64,000 nt of DNA from Phorcus lineatus (GCA_921293015.1 OV121081.1:31933158-31997157), one strand, 5' to 3'. Positions 39,772-54,462 are shown, counted from the first letter of the stretch. Program-made: numbers and translations. The notes: generated from the sequence alone by a model not told the origin.

Positions 39772-41299
39772 TATGGTGAAAGGAAATGACGATTATGGAG
39801 ACTACAGAGAGTCTACGGTGCGGGGGTAAGTGGTTGCGGATTAAATTGAGAGGAAATCAAACTGATTTGTATTGAAGGGGACCAGCAGATCCATGGGGCC
39901 AGTCAGGGGGTTACAAGTCATTAATGAGTTAATCGCACGCCCTCAGACAAACCTTCGAGAGACAAATAAAGGCATTCTTTAAAAGTTTATACCGTAAATC
40001 CTACAATATTCGTACTGCGATAATTAATATTAAACGCCGATGTGACCCGGCGATGAAACAAAGAAGGCATTATTTTGCAGAGCCATAGCATTCTAAAACC
40101 TTAACAAACATATGTTTTTAATCATTGGACAAGTTTTACTGTTAAGAATATTAATAAAGGTTTTGCAATGATGTAAAACGTAACTAAATTAACGTAATTA
40201 AAGAGGAATTGTTCACTCGTTGGTAAAAAATCGCTCCATCTAACCCTGTGATTATTCAAGCCATGCCAATACTTGTTTCAGGGTGGACTTTGATTAGGCA
40301 ATTATGCAAGACTGGCGACTTCTCAAGTATTTATAGTACTTTGAAATTGTGAAGTTGGTAGGATGAAAAGTCTATGGATAGTCCACTGTTTAAATTTAAA
40401 TCTTAGCGTGTAGTAAGATGGTAACTTTCACAGAACTTGTCGACCTACTAGGTAAAATTAATTATACGTACATCAAAGAACTCCGAATGTTACCTCTTTT
40501 TCAAAGTCTACACACTCTGCATATAATATCGGGTTTATCATAAGCAACAAGTATGTTTTTCGTTCTCCTGTAAAAAAGAAATACTGATTGGTGAAGAAGA
40601 ATTGTTTATATATTTAGTTTGTAGGCGACCGACCATCAACCATATGTAGTGGTAGAGATTTAAATGGCAATTTGAAGATATTTAAATTTCATTTCACAGC
40701 AGATATGTAACTAAGAGCTTCCTTAATAGATTTAGCGCAATTCAGATATATACCACATTAGACGTCGAAAGTTTTGTGCTTGACGTGGTGGCGTCTTGTA
40801 TATCAGTTGAGTTCGGCTGGATGGCCCTCATCATTTCTGAATAATTTGAGATTTTTAAAGGTGATTATTTGTCCCACACTGAAACACTAGTTGAGTTGAG
40901 AGACTAATCGTGTTAACTGGGACAAAGGCATTATTTAAAATGAACCTATGTTCACCCAACAGTACAATTGGATACCAGGAAGTCAAGGCAATAAAATACG
41001 TAGCAATAACGCCAGTAAATGGCAGCTCGGTTGCATGGTCCCACAGAGTTGAAATGAAACTGGAATGATAATGCCATAACACCACGGTATCAATGTTTGC
41101 AGTGCTTTGACCCTGCCTCTTTGTGTTGTGGAATTGTGATATATAAGTATCTTCTTCGATAATTTTATCAAAGTCTATAAATGCTGATATGATTTTCACA
41201 AAGTCAGAACGTCAGTTCTCAAGCCCTTGTTCGCTTCAATCTTTTTGTTGTGTGGTAAGTTCTGTACGTGTAGCTCCAGAAGTTGTACATAGTCTGTGA

Positions 41300-41575
41300 A
41301 GTCGGAGAGATCCGGAGACCGTCTACCGTATGCACTCTCACCTGGAGAGATGTTCTTCTATCGAGGGACTTCTGGAGACCGAGACAATCTACACATGTGG
41401 CAGGTGTATTGGAGAGATCTGGGGACCAAGCCAGTCTACTGGTGTGGGAGATGTACTTGAGAAATCTGGAGACCAGGGCAGTTTACCAGTGTGGTAAAGG
41501 TACGGGAGAGATCTGGAGACCAAGACCGTCTACCAGTGTCTGAGGTGTAATGGAGAGACCTGGAGATCTCGAAAA
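41300..41575. repeat. degenerate 48-bp minisatellite
   Basis: Five to six diverged copies of a unit beginning GGAGAGATCTGGAGACC, followed by AGTCTACCAGTGTG and GGTGTAATT-like bases. One copy is longer by an insertion. The array is open on the plus strand for 86 codons, but the apparent peptide is the repeat read through, not a recognised protein. Confidence 0.75.
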
Positions 41576-43976
41576 TGTTACTCTGAACCCGATATGTTTT
41601 GTAATCAAAGTGACACCCACAGGCTGTTTAAACATTCGATACCGTTATATTCTGGGCTTAGTTGGACCGTGTCTATACAGCGTTTTCGATAGAACGTTAA
41701 CAACCATATAAGTTTGAACTATTGCTTCTCTTTTGAGAGACTTTTGTTATTTTATTTTTGAATAGTCATGTAAGCTGTCACACTCAATCAATCAATCAAT
41801 CGACAAAACTGACACAAAATTTATGTCATGCTGTAACAGAAATATGAGTAGATTAGACGAATAGACAACGTTTTTGATTTTATAGAAAAATATGTGGACT
41901 TTGGAATTGAAAATGGATATTAATGTTCAGTGGAGATGTTGGTATATATTATTGCCTACCATGACACAGCGAGATTATTTAGATTTTTTAACGAAACTAG
42001 ACTAAATCAGTTCTGATCATTGGAAGTTCAAAACGGCTTACAAACTTACACTATGGTGCGTGTCCCTGACACCATTGGTAAGTCAAATAATTAAACAACA
42101 TGTTAATAGACATTTGTTTTTACGTACGTTTAAATCAATTCTAAAAGTTATGTGAGACAACTGAATTGGCTGATGAGACGAGTTCAACTGGTCAAGTACA
42201 AAAGAAAGCGACTGGTCGGGGTACATCGTCGTTAAGGGGTGTGGCCAATAATGAGGGGGCGTGTCATGTCCTTGGACCATGTGTTCTCAGTGTGTCCAGC
42301 ACTTGGCCATGGTCTCAAGTGAGGAGCTGACCTGCTGACCACGATTTTACAACTATGCCTGATGACCATATCATAATAATTTCTCGCTGAAAGTAATGTA
42401 TTACTAACATGTGTAGTTTCAAGTGGAGTCATTGAAAGTTGAATATTCACCGTGTGGTGAGCTATTAAAGTGTAAACGTTCAGTAAACCTTTAAGGCGGC
42501 AAGCTTTGAACTAGAATTAAAGCATTAGTGTATTCATAAATGTGTAGCAAATAGCAACACAAGAGATGAAAGCAATAAAGATTACAGATTCGCGGTTGAT
42601 ACTAATTTTTTTCGCATCATACATCGCACACATATCGTCATCTCGATCGCTAAGGAGAACTTGATATTACTACAGAAACTGTTCTCCTTCATTTGTACAT
42701 GCCTTCTTGATTCTTTTTCATTTGAGGAAGTGAATAATTAAAACCTGTTATTATCACTATGGTTAATAATACGTATTGAAGCATATTTTATTTGTGGACA
42801 CGTCAATCAAGTTCCGGATGATTTTGTCGTCATTATATTTCAATGCGATTTAAATCGTCGAGTTGGTAACAAAGAAATTATTCCACTCGGAAATGAGTCT
42901 TATTCTTATGACGTTTACGAAACTCATACATCGTTTTATACAACCCTTACTCTCATTGTGTGACAAAAGTACTCCAACCCACTGCAACGACACACTTCGT
43001 TGATCGGTCATATCTATTTAATCTGTTATAGTCACGAGTGTCATAAGAAAACATACACATTGGATCTCATACAAACTATTATGTAACACTTGGCATACAG
43101 ATAGATATTACTAATAGCTGAGCTTTTGAGCAGAACGTTGTACAACAAGAAAGTAATCGCTGGAAATAAATCGAGATTTGCTAAGGCATTTATACTTTAT
43201 GACGCGATCTACTACAATATGATTATTTCCCTGCGAGGTTGGGGATATCCACAAGAAGGTACAAGAAGCGAATTCCTATCGTGTCTCAGCGTACAGACCA
43301 CGATAGGAAGGAACAATGCGCTCTGATCTAAGGTTGCTGGGTATATAGAAAGGTAGGTAGGTAGATAGAAAGGTAAGTATCTGAGAGTCACAGTGGTACA
43401 CACTGGATAGGATGTACCATCAATTACCACAAGTGTACCCCTGACACGGAGGAGCTTATTTGGGAGTTTGTTGTGTGTAACACTGACAGGGGTTAGGCCG
43501 GGATAACCCTACACAAGAGGGATATCTACCCCCTGTGAGACACAGACGCTCGGGGGATTCCACGGCTCATTGGCTGGTGGGTGGCTCGCTGGATGTCGGG
43601 TTGGTTTACTCTGGCCTCTGACGTTCAGGTTCAGATCTGTTAGTCACTGGTTTTCATTAACCTTATCACCAGACAGTAGTGTTGGTAATTGGGTTGAACT
43701 ACACATACACGTTGTTCAACTAGCGAGGGCTTGAGACTTTACCGACCAGAAAGCAATTCAGTGTAGCACTTTTTGGGGTTTTATTTTACAGACTTGACTT
43801 TATTCTTGAATTTTTTTTAAAAATCGAGAAAATTGAGTGATTAATCTGTAGATGCTGATTTAATTTAATTAATTAATTAATAATTGATTTGATTATATAA
43901 CGTTTGAAGGTTTTTTGGTAGTACGATTGAAGAAATGTTATACTTTCAAAAAGTTAACCCTACGTTTAAAACGCAA

Positions 43977-43978
<2 letters not shown>

Positions 43979-44011
<33 letters not shown>
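43979..44011. repeat. (TA)n microsatellite
   Basis: About sixteen TA dinucleotides. Confidence 0.95.
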
Positions 44012-44015
<4 letters not shown>

Positions 44016-47000
44016 TCAGAATTCGAATATGAACATATTGATCGATCATCGATATTCCTCACCCGAATCTAGAAGGAGGAATGTCTGTTACACGGGTGGA
44101 TTTTCGTCCGTACGATATAAAACGATTGTGAAAACGTAAAATCCTCCTTTCATTAATAGTCAACGATATAAGAAATTACAGCAAACGGAGATATAGTATT
44201 TGCTTTTAGTATCAATGGTTTCTTGGTTCTTTTAAAAATTATATACTATACAATGTTGGTCGACTAATGCAAACCTAGACACTTATTTTGCCGGGTTAAT
44301 TATTAACAAACGTGATTGTTTATAACGATTCGGGGTATTCAGATATCATAAATACAATACGCACATCGATCATAGGCTCGACCATAATTACAGCTGTTGT
44401 GAGATATATTTGCAATCTTCTGACAGTCATGAATGTTTGAAAATCAGACAAATTAAATGTGATACTAAAACAAAAGATCTATTTGAGGACCATGTTTGTA
44501 TATCTGTATGTATATAATTATAATAAAACTACAAGAAAAACTGTATTACATCAATAAAATACGCCGCACCTTCAACGTGCTTTTGTGTTACCACAGTCGT
44601 ATGATTAACTTGTACTACACAAATCTAAATAAACAATATGTATGTTATAATAAGACTATTTAAAGGAAACATGACACTCACATATTGCTAAAGAGTAATT
44701 TATTCATAACGGACATAATTATAAGACGAAACAGCAATATCGTTTAATGTAATTCGTAGGAAGCGTCAAAGAGACACCATAGTCTCTTAAAAACATTGAG
44801 AACAGAAATATTTTTAACATCCCAAAAGCGAAATAGAACATACTGCAAATAAATGCATATATATTTGATAAGATGACATTATACACGTATACATTGTAGC
44901 CTACATAAGAAAAAGTCAATATATCAAAATGGAGTAGATCTATTTATACTCGTTATGATAAAGTAAACCTAAAATGTTATGGGACTATTATTTATTAGTA
45001 GTTAGAAGTTTTAGAATACACATGTCGGTTGATTTAAGTGTAAAATTAGATTATACATGGGAATACCAGTATATAAGTGTCTTAATGATACAAATGCATG
45101 AATATTCCACTTATCAATCGATACAGGACATGTTTAACACGTATGACGTTGTAATCGCTTTTATCTAAGATACATGTTTTTTATAACCCTTTTTATTATA
45201 TAATATTACGTTTGATTTAATCATGCTGTTTCCGTGTATATTATCTATATTCCACTTTGTATAGGAAGTAGTTTGAGTAACAATTGGGGGTTTTCACTGT
45301 TATTTGTTTTTGGTTTTTTTTTCAAAATTGCAGCGTGGGACCTCATGGTTGATGAACTATGAAATTTTAAGATTTCCCTGATTTCTTTGCAGTCTGTTCA
45401 ACATCTTAACAAAGAGTTATTTTCATTGAATGTTTTGTATGTAAAAAGCTGATCTATTGTTAGGATATGACAAGTTGTTTGATTTCAATAAAACCCACTT
45501 TCATGCAAGTTTTAAGAAGATTATAACTATGTTCTCGTCAACTTAAGTTACATGTAAAAATCGCTCAATTGAATTTTGTTTTAGATGCATGAACTTTATA
45601 GAAATATTCTTTATTTAAAATATATAATGGAAAATCGTTGATTCGCCTTCCCGCAAACAATAATGAAAGACTTGTTTCTAATTCAAACATTTCAATAGAT
45701 TTTTGAACTTGCGATTCAAAAGTGTTCTATGGCAACATTGAATAAAAACAACATTCATATTTGAAATGATATGAATATTTTTATGTAATAGTTTTAACAC
45801 CAAATATCCGTTCTTCTCCTTATTCATTATGTCGAGTTTCATCAAATTATTTTCAACGAAGTTTTTCAGAAAATTTGACTTTTAAATTTTTTTTTACATT
45901 CATTTAAAATGGTTATGCCAAATCAAATTTTATAAGCAACCTAATAACGACTATTGGTGTAGAATAATGAAATTGGAAGGACTGAAGTTTAAATACATGT
46001 AAGTCCCTCTAAATTTATAAATCATGCTAGATGAGTTTTTTTTATTATAAAGAATAATGAAACAAATGACACTGATTTTAGAGAATTTGACATTTCCTTC
46101 AGTCCATTTGCTTTGAAATAGACCGGCGTCTCCCTAACTGTCTCTCCGCCCCCACAAGTACTAACGGCTGCAATGACTTGTTAACTTAGCTTGACGAATT
46201 TACCTCTACACTAGATCAGAGAAGAAATTAGTTTAACATTGGATACGCTAAATCACTGGTAATTGCCTCAAAGGGCGTGTTATCGGGCTTTAATTGCGTT
46301 TTGGTGTTGTAAAAAGGCGATGTTTCGTATATATCTAGATAGACGATGGTTTAAGCCTACAGGGAAGTTTAATTCAAATAGGCGCAGTTGAATGTGCCGT
46401 CATCGTGACGTTGAAGAGATAGCGAGTAGACAAGATACTTGATTTATGTAAAAATTTGTTCTTTTGATGAAATATATGTGATGTAATGCCCTTATAAAAT
46501 GAACTCTCCTTCCTAAATATCATCATGCCACCAATCATAAATTACAAATCTTTAAATATACTTCATCGAATAGATACTTATTAATCGGGTTTATTATTTA
46601 TTACTTGTTTGGGTAGAAAACGATTTGAACTTTCAGTATTGTTTGTTAATTAAATAATACATGAAAGAATATACATGGTTTTTTGTAGGTAAATCTATAG
46701 TATGATTACTAAGAAAACCAGTAGTTATGATTAAGCACTTCAAGGACAGTCCACCTCACCCCACCCTTACACAAAAGCACACTTTTCAATTGATGTATTA
46801 AAATCTATCAGTAAGAGCTCTAATAAATAGGGAATATTAACGTTATTTCTTCTTTTCATTTCATACATATTTAACATATGATTCACTAAAATTTATTGAA
46901 ATTCCTTCTATTTGAACCTTGGCTTCTTTCCTGATTTGATCGTTTCCTTTCTATCACCCTGCTTCTAAACCAACTAAGTTATATATGCATCACCTTTATA

Positions 47001-48089
47001 CCCATACCGTCAGGTTAGGTGTTGATATGTACCCGTCAGAGAATGTAGACACTTCACATTAATTCAAGCAATTAGTGGAATAAGCGATAGCCTTATCGCC
47101 AGGTATGCATTTTGTAAGTTTCGTTTGGGCTGCAAAGCTCCACCCAAGTCAATATTCTATGATCTGCGGTAGGTCTTAGTATTAATAGTGGCAAACTTAC
47201 TTTTTATCTCCCTAATTGAATAAACTACGTGAGTTTGGTGAGAGGGCATAGTGTTAATGACTCGTGGACTGCAAAAAATAAGTGCTTCCGGTTTATTTTA
47301 CGATCTGAATTAGAACATTTTGACAAGTTCTTCTGTTTTATTGCAATCACTTAGTTACATTTCTTAAATGAAATAGAAAGTTGTGAACACAGAATCATAC
47401 TATGGAATTAGTCCTATAAATAGAAATTTGATTATTAAATTATAATAGAGTCATGAAAGGGATCGGCGGGTCAATTAAAAGGACTCTGATCATTGAATGT
47501 ATGTGAAATTATTCAACGGACGTAGCATGTCAAATGAAGAATTTTGGTTATAGGAAATATATAGTGAATAAAAGAACTTTCGTTGTAGAGAATATATGGA
47601 ATCGGTGTGTGTCAAATAAAATATCTTTAGATATTAAATATTATCTGAAAACATAAAAGCTATCCTCAAACAAACCCAAGAATCCGTTCAAAGTTTCTCT
47701 CCATTTATTTTCACTTGTAATACTTGTTGAAAATGTTATCTTTCAAAAGAATTTCAATAATTGATAAATAAAATAATCCTGTCAAAGGACTCTCAACATA
47801 CTGATTTCTTTGATTTATGGAATTTATCCTCGCTCCCAGTGTGTCTTTAGTAGAGGAGATGCAAAACGCCTGATAAATGTATGTTTCTCGCTTTTTGAGA
47901 GAAGCCCCATACATCAAAGAGATAGACGATAGACGAGTGTTAACAGTCATAGTACTTCAGTGAGTAAAATAATGTATCTTAACGTGTTATTGCTCTTAAA
48001 TCAAAAGATACAGAACTGACGATAAGCTTAACCAAGCGAAAGTGGGAAGTGGATATCGGGCATAATTGTATGATTGAAAATGTTAACAA

Positions 48090-48112
48090 GGGGGGGGGGG
48101 GGGGGGGGGGGG
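48090..48112. repeat. 23-base G homopolymer
   Basis: An uninterrupted G run at the start of the purine-rich block. Length in the assembly is probably unreliable. Confidence 0.9.
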
Positions 48113-48715
48113 TATGAAGAAAAGGATGTAAAAAATACAAAAGAAAGAGAGTGAGAAATAATGTGATTGCAGCAGAATGCGACTGGCACAGGGAGTAAGA
48201 CATGAAAAAGAGTGAGACAGAGAAAGAGAAACAGTTTGATTGAGACGGAGAGTGAGACAGACATAGAGAGTGAGACTAACCTGAGACAGAGTAAGATATT
48301 AGCCAGAGAATGAGAAACAGTGTGGCTGAGATAGAGAAAGAGACTGACTCAGAGAATGTGATAAAGTGTGATTGAGACAAAGACTTAGACTGAATCAGTG
48401 GGTGAAACTGACAAGAAACAAAGTGTGGGGGTGGGACAAAGAAAGAGACTGGGTCAGAGTGTGAGATTGAGACAGAAAATGAGATAAAGTGTGAATTAAA
48501 CAAAGAATGAGAAAAAGTGTGATTTAGACAAAGAAAGAGACTGGGTCAGAGTGTAAGATTGAGACAGAGAATGAGATAAAGTGTGAATTAAACAAAGAGT
48601 GAGAAAAAGTGTGATTTAGACAAAGAAAGAGACTGCCACATAGAGCGAGACTAAGCATGTGATAGAGTGAGAGTTAGAGAGCGAAGACCTGGGGTAGAGA
48701 CTGAGTCAAGTATTC
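48113..48715. repeat. purine-rich degenerate repeat (GAGTGAGACAGAGAAAGAGAC type)
   Basis: About 600 bases of strongly strand-asymmetric sequence: the plus strand is nearly all A and G with scattered T and C. It is built from loose 18-24-base variants of GAGACAGAGAATGAGA and AAGTGTGATT. A longer period of about 100 bases is visible at 48425-48635 (AAAGAAAGAGACTGGGTCAG repeated). No gene. Confidence 0.8.
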
Positions 48716-49372
48716 ACGCTCAACAGCTTATCTTGAACACGTCGGTCTGAGTTTCCAACTATTCATATATTATAAATATATCGCTTTGCAAAATAGCAAA
48801 TATAATGCTGGGGAATTTTGTGTTTCTTTTCTTAAGAAACTACATGCCAACTTTCTGGCGAAACCACACAAACCTCCTCATTGACATCTTCAAAATGAGT
48901 TTAGACATGCAAAACAGACAAGAAGCCGACAACTGCAGCGGGGAGTGTAAAGTGACATGTATTGGTTGGATTCGGCCACGACATCTGTCAAACCGTCTAT
49001 CATTGTGCAATCGACACGCTCTGACATTGACAAGTGTTTCACGTGTCACCGGCTGCTTTCTTCTATCGCTGTCTTTTCCGGCGTGTTCGATTATGAACGT
49101 CTGGGTTATCTTACAATATTACTTCTTTTTGGACCATTCTGATGGCAAAACTAGCAGTCATATAAACAAAAAACCTGCATTGATTAACAAACCGATACAC
49201 CAATCTCCTTTTCACGATTAAAATTATATAGAACGCACACCATAACGTTAAAACCGACCTTTCGTAAAAAACAACCCAACACGCTTTTAATCAATGCAAA
49301 CTTATTAAAAGATGGACATCTTAACGGCTCTCGGTCCCGTTTATAAAAAAAAAACTAAGGTAGCCTTAGTGC

Positions 49373-50437
49373 AAGGTTTAAAGATGACACTAAGGTTCAG
49401 CCTAGCTTTAAGAATGTTTTGAGCCCTGGACGTTCCTTTTGTTGAGGAAATATTTTTCTATAGTAGATGAATCAATGTTGACGGTGACAGGTTTGGTTTT
49501 GCCCTCCTGAACAATACCCTTCAACAAATCTTCCTAAGATATGTTACAGATGAAACTAGGTCATTATTATATAACAATAGGGCTTGATAATTTCGGGGCA
49601 GCAATGTGTCGTGTCACTATTGGTTTTAGCGCATGTGTACTAAAGGACACAAGGAATTTATACAGGATCGATGTTTCCATGAAAGCTGACCAAGTGGGCG
49701 TGACACGCAATGTACGCAAGATGTGTAAAATATACTAAACATATTTAGAAAACAATGTAGGTTGCAAACGATTGGTTGCATCCCATATTGTAGACCTCGA
49801 ATTTGTCGCCACAAGTTTTCTGAAAGGAGGCCCCATGTCGCAATCATGACAAGAATACGTAACCGACCTTAGTAAAAGAACCGAAGAAAATGGATAAACT
49901 ATTAATTCATGACAAAGATATATGTGTACATATATAGGTCGTTATGGTTAACTATGGTCGTCAAACATAAAAGCGAGAAAATATTTGCCTTCTCTAATTT
50001 AATTCATTAGATTGACAGATATCTGACCGCGAACCGAGAAATTAAAAACGCATCTCGTCACTTTTTTAGATGGAATATCGATGGTCAAATGCTAGGCTCC
50101 ATCAAACCCCAAGTGTCGTTGAGTATTTTGGTGAGTTTATTTGAGTAGACGCAGTAGACGAAGAGGGAGTGGTTGACTGTATACAAAGCAGCTATCTGAC
50201 AATCTCCACCGGCAGATGGTTGGGCGTGTTCTTCCTTTTGTCTTGTTCTGTCTGTCTATGGCTGGGTCTCTCTGATAGTACAGTATTTTGCGATGTACTA
50301 ACTTTATATGTGGAGAATTTCCCTATTTTATCATATAAATAATGTAGGACCCCTTAAAAAATCCCCATATTGTAATTTTTCAGTAACTCAGGACTGTAGA
50401 AACGGTTTGTTGGCAGCAACTGATTTCCAGGTATTTT
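49373..50437. repeat. 1,065-bp tandem duplication, copy 1
   Basis: This segment is repeated head to tail immediately downstream with an offset of exactly 1,065 bases. Reading both copies, I found two substitutions (near 50106 and 50338) and no gaps. The segment contains only short open frames without known domains. Its left edge abuts a stretch (49333-49372) resembling the end of the MITE-like element at 7.57-8.02 kb. Confidence 0.95.
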
Positions 50438-51501
50438 AAGGTTTAAAGATGACACTAAGGTTCAGCCTAGCTTTAAGAATGTTTTGAGCCCTGGACGTTC
50501 CTTTTGTTGAGGAAATATTTTTCTATAGTAGATGAATCAATGTTGACGGTGACAGGTTTGGTTTTGCCCTCCTGAACAATACCCTTCAACAAATCTTCCT
50601 AAGATATGTTACAGATGAAACTAGGTCATTATTATATAACAATAGGGCTTGATAATTTCGGGGCAGCAATGTGTCGTGTCACTATTGGTTTTAGCGCATG
50701 TGTACTAAAGGACACAAGGAATTTATACAGGATCGATGTTTCCATGAAAGCTGACCAAGTGGGCGTGACACGCAATGTACGCAAGATGTGTAAAATATAC
50801 TAAACATATTTAGAAAACAATGTAGGTTGCAAACGATTGGTTGCATCCCATATTGTAGACCTCGAATTTGTCGCCACAAGTTTTCTGAAAGGAGGCCCCA
50901 TGTCGCAATCATGACAAGAATACGTAACCGACCTTAGTAAAAGAACCGAAGAAAATGGATAAACTATTAATTCATGACAAAGATATATGTGTACATATAT
51001 AGGTCGTTATGGTTAACTATGGTCGTCAAACATAAAAGCGAGAAAATATTTGCCTTCTCTAATTTAATTCATTAGATTGACAGATATCTGACCGCGAACC
51101 GAGAAATTAAAAACGCATCTCGTCACTTTTTTAGATGGAATATCGATGGTCAAATGCTAGGCTCCATCGAACCCCAAGTGTCGTTGAGTATTTTGGTGAG
51201 TTTATTTGAGTAGACGCAGTAGACGAAGAGGGAGTGGTTGACTGTATACAAAGCAGCTATCTGACAATCTCCACCGGCAGATGGTTGGGCGTGTTCTTCC
51301 TTTTGTCTTGTTCTGTCTGTCTATGGCTGGGTCTCTCTGATAGTACAGTATTTTGCGATGTACTAACTTTATATGTGGAGAATTTCCCTATTTTATCATA
51401 TTAATAATGTAGGACCCCTTAAAAAATCCCCATATTGTAATTTTTCAGTAACTCAGGACTGTAGAAACGGTTTGTTGGCAGCAACTGATTTCCAGGTATT
51501 T
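50438..51501. repeat. 1,065-bp tandem duplication, copy 2
   Basis: Second copy of the head-to-tail duplication. Similarity starts at AAGGTTTAAAGATGACAC and ends at TCCAGGTATTT, after which the sequence is unique. The near-identity means either a very recent duplication or an assembly error such as two haplotypes placed in series. Confidence 0.95.
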
Positions 51502-54462
51502 GAATCTATAGGCCTACACCTTATCGCCAGCATTTAATTTGAAAAGGCAATCTCACAGACAGTGAAAATAAAAATATTAGTTAAAAATCGACTAAATCGT
51601 GTTAAATCTCTCCTTTATTGTTATTCTGAAATGTGTTTGCAGTCAATAGTTTCAGCTTCAATGAAAACAAAAATAATTTCTTTTATTGAAAGTGTTCACC
51701 AAAACAAAAAAGATTACATTACATTGTCATAGTGTAAACCCACGTCCTCATTCCTTCAAAAATTAATATCATATATCAAAAACAAATTCTTAAAAAACTG
51801 GTATAAATTTAACTCTTAGACATAACTCTTATATGTAAATTGCATTACAATTGTAACTTAACCGATACGGTTATCGCTACAGGCATCTTCAAAGAGTTTA
51901 CGTTCAGTAAAACCAGCTTGTGATTTTTCGTTTCTTTCATCTTCAGGAAGCATTTTTACGTTTTAATTTTCTTTCAAATTACTATTATTTTTATGTAAAA
52001 GGTCTCTTCCATTGTAAATTTTTTTCTTTAATTCACAAAGATTTTTAGGAAACAACTTCGTTCACAATGGTTTTAATTGTGTATTCTGTATACTAAGTTT
52101 TAGCCATTTTTCAACAATATGCAATTTCATTGTAGAGAAACTATATTAGATAAAATGCATTAATGATTGGCTTGTTACTTTAGGAATGGCATTGGAATGC
52201 ATAAACGTATATTCTATTTCAATATTCCGTGTATATGACGCGCAAGGTGAAACTATTTGTGGTGCTCATTTATCTGTATGACGCCAAACATAATGTGACA
52301 CAGAGCATGTTTCATGATTTTTCATGTGGCCTTAGTTAAATACAAAATATCTTATGACCCGAGTTCTCTTAAAATCGCCTCTCTAAACTTGCTTCTTTAT
52401 CTCCAAATTATGATATTTTCTTGTTTTCAATGATAATCGGAAAATATGAATACATAAATGTTCAAATGTCAAAATTCCGTATACATCAGTAAAATGACCT
52501 ACTTTACACTATCAACTTTGTGTTTGCAGTAGATAATGTTACAAAATTAAGTTTTGGGTCATTGACGCGCGCCACCGTCTGGTTTTCCATCACAAATCAC
52601 GACTTTGACCCGTCTATTGTCACTATACTAAACTTATATGCATTAGCAGTGGCGGATCATCCGGGGGGGGGGGGGGGGGGGGGGGGGGGGTTTCAGGGGG
52701 TCCGGACCCCCCTCCCCCCTTTTTGAAAATCACTTATAGATTCAAGTGAATTTGAAATGATAACGTAACACTGGCCCAAAGAGAAGGTAATCTCCGGCCA
52801 TATGGTTTAACTGTCGCAGTGAGGCTCGCGGGTTTTGAAGGCATGCACTGACCCACGTCAATATTTCGTATATATACAATTCACAGATTATGCAGATTCC
52901 AGATTGCTTACTTCTGAATACATATGATCGTGTCAAGATTATTATTGAAAAAAGACCTGAAGAAATACTGCAATGTTGTATTAAATCTGCATTATATACG
53001 AAATCGGCAATATTACATTTGCATACAATCTGGAAACAAAAAGCTCCAGCCGCCGTATTTTACAGCAATGCCCATGCTTTGTATAAAACATCGGTGAAGT
53101 TATGGACAAAACTTAATAAAGCATCCCCTCTTATTCTCAGTTAAAGCTTCTATTGGACTCCAAATAACTTCAATTAACCCCCTGATAAACATAGCCGGAC
53201 TTGCGACAGTTTAAGTTTTATATACTAGTAGTGTGGTTCTCTTTGTTCTAGGAAGTGCAACTATGCCGTGACGAGCCTGGAATGACGGTATCGTCACCAA
53301 GTGTTACGATTCCCATTTTACAGTGTCCGTCACTTGTACAATATGTCATCAAACGGTGTCACCCATAACTGAAAGTCACGTTTTCTATTTTTTTTTGGCA
53401 ACATTAAACAATTTATACTTTTGCTCTCAAACAAATCTATCTTATTGGAATATTTAGTATGTTTAGGTGACTGAACATTTGGTTATTTTCTACTTTGTGT
53501 GTACCTATGTTCTGTAAAGTCGGGGCTCAGTCAGGATTCCTCATATCAAAGTAGAATTAACATTTGTAAAGTAACTTGAAACTTAATACCAGCGATCGCC
53601 CATCTGGAGCAATCATAATGGCAAGTATTACAATATGAAAATATTTTTCAGTTATCTCTTGAAAACAAATAATTTTAGGTTTCTTAAATTTCAGGTAACT
53701 GGAATAAGCGGTGATATATATTTTATGACGCTTCGTTTGATATCTACATATATTTTTAATTGAAACTAAGCAACAGATGCGTAACTGATTCACATAAAAC
53801 TGACAAATCTAATAATTTGTTCTCTAACTATGCAAGGAATCGTCACAAAACACACAATGTAACCTTCTGGTCAAAATATGACTTCATATAGTTTCTGATT
53901 TCCTGTGCATCCACTTTTTAAGAGGTCGTCAAAAACGTTTTAAAGGGACTGAACTTAAGGAATTTCACATTGTGTGTCACTAGTTACATTAGTCTAATGC
54001 CTTATTATTATTAGAACATGTCTCAATGGAAATTATAAAAATCAGAAAACATCAAAAGGAACCACTTTGGTGATGGGTATGCCCATGCACAGTTTCTGAG
54101 AGATATGACAAAAGTTTCAAAGTTCTGCTCTGTAAACAAAATGATTACTGACTATATTCTATATATTTAAAATACAGCAGAGACGTCATTGTATTGTTTC
54201 AATCATACATTATCCTACAAGAATCTACTGCTTCTATGTGGACAATTGAGCAATAATAATTTTGAGATGGTCCCCGGAAGGGAACTGGTTTCATTATTTG
54301 ATAACACAACATCATCCTCTGAAGAAATGTCTTCGAAGTGTGGATACTCGGCCATGTCTTCCCACTCAACAACAAAATTGCCATACATAATGTCTAAGTT
54401 GAATTAAGACCACCTTCCTTTTATACCAAATCCCAAGCTGATTGCGGTTTCAAACGTCTTGC
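51502..54462. other. about 3 kb without a supported gene
   Basis: AT-rich sequence with no recognisable coding exon on either strand. It contains the G-tract repeat at 52.65 kb, listed separately. Confidence 0.45.
52645..52735. repeat. fragment of a dispersed repeat with a 28-base G run
   Basis: AGCAGTGGCGGATCATCC is followed by 28 Gs (52663-52690) and a perfect palindrome GGGGGTCCGGACCCCC. The CAGTGGCGGATC start resembles termini of hAT-type MITEs common in animal genomes (from general knowledge). The opposite end was not found, so this is at best a truncated copy. Confidence 0.4.

Noticed and set aside
48805-49221. 138-codon plus-strand frame
   Set aside because: No recognisable domain; the opposite strand is also open over part of it, and it ends in AT-rich repeat-like DNA.
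49541-50803. Identical 65- and 73-codon frames found twice
   Set aside because: They are identical only because the 1,065-bp segment is duplicated; no domain or transcript signal was seen.
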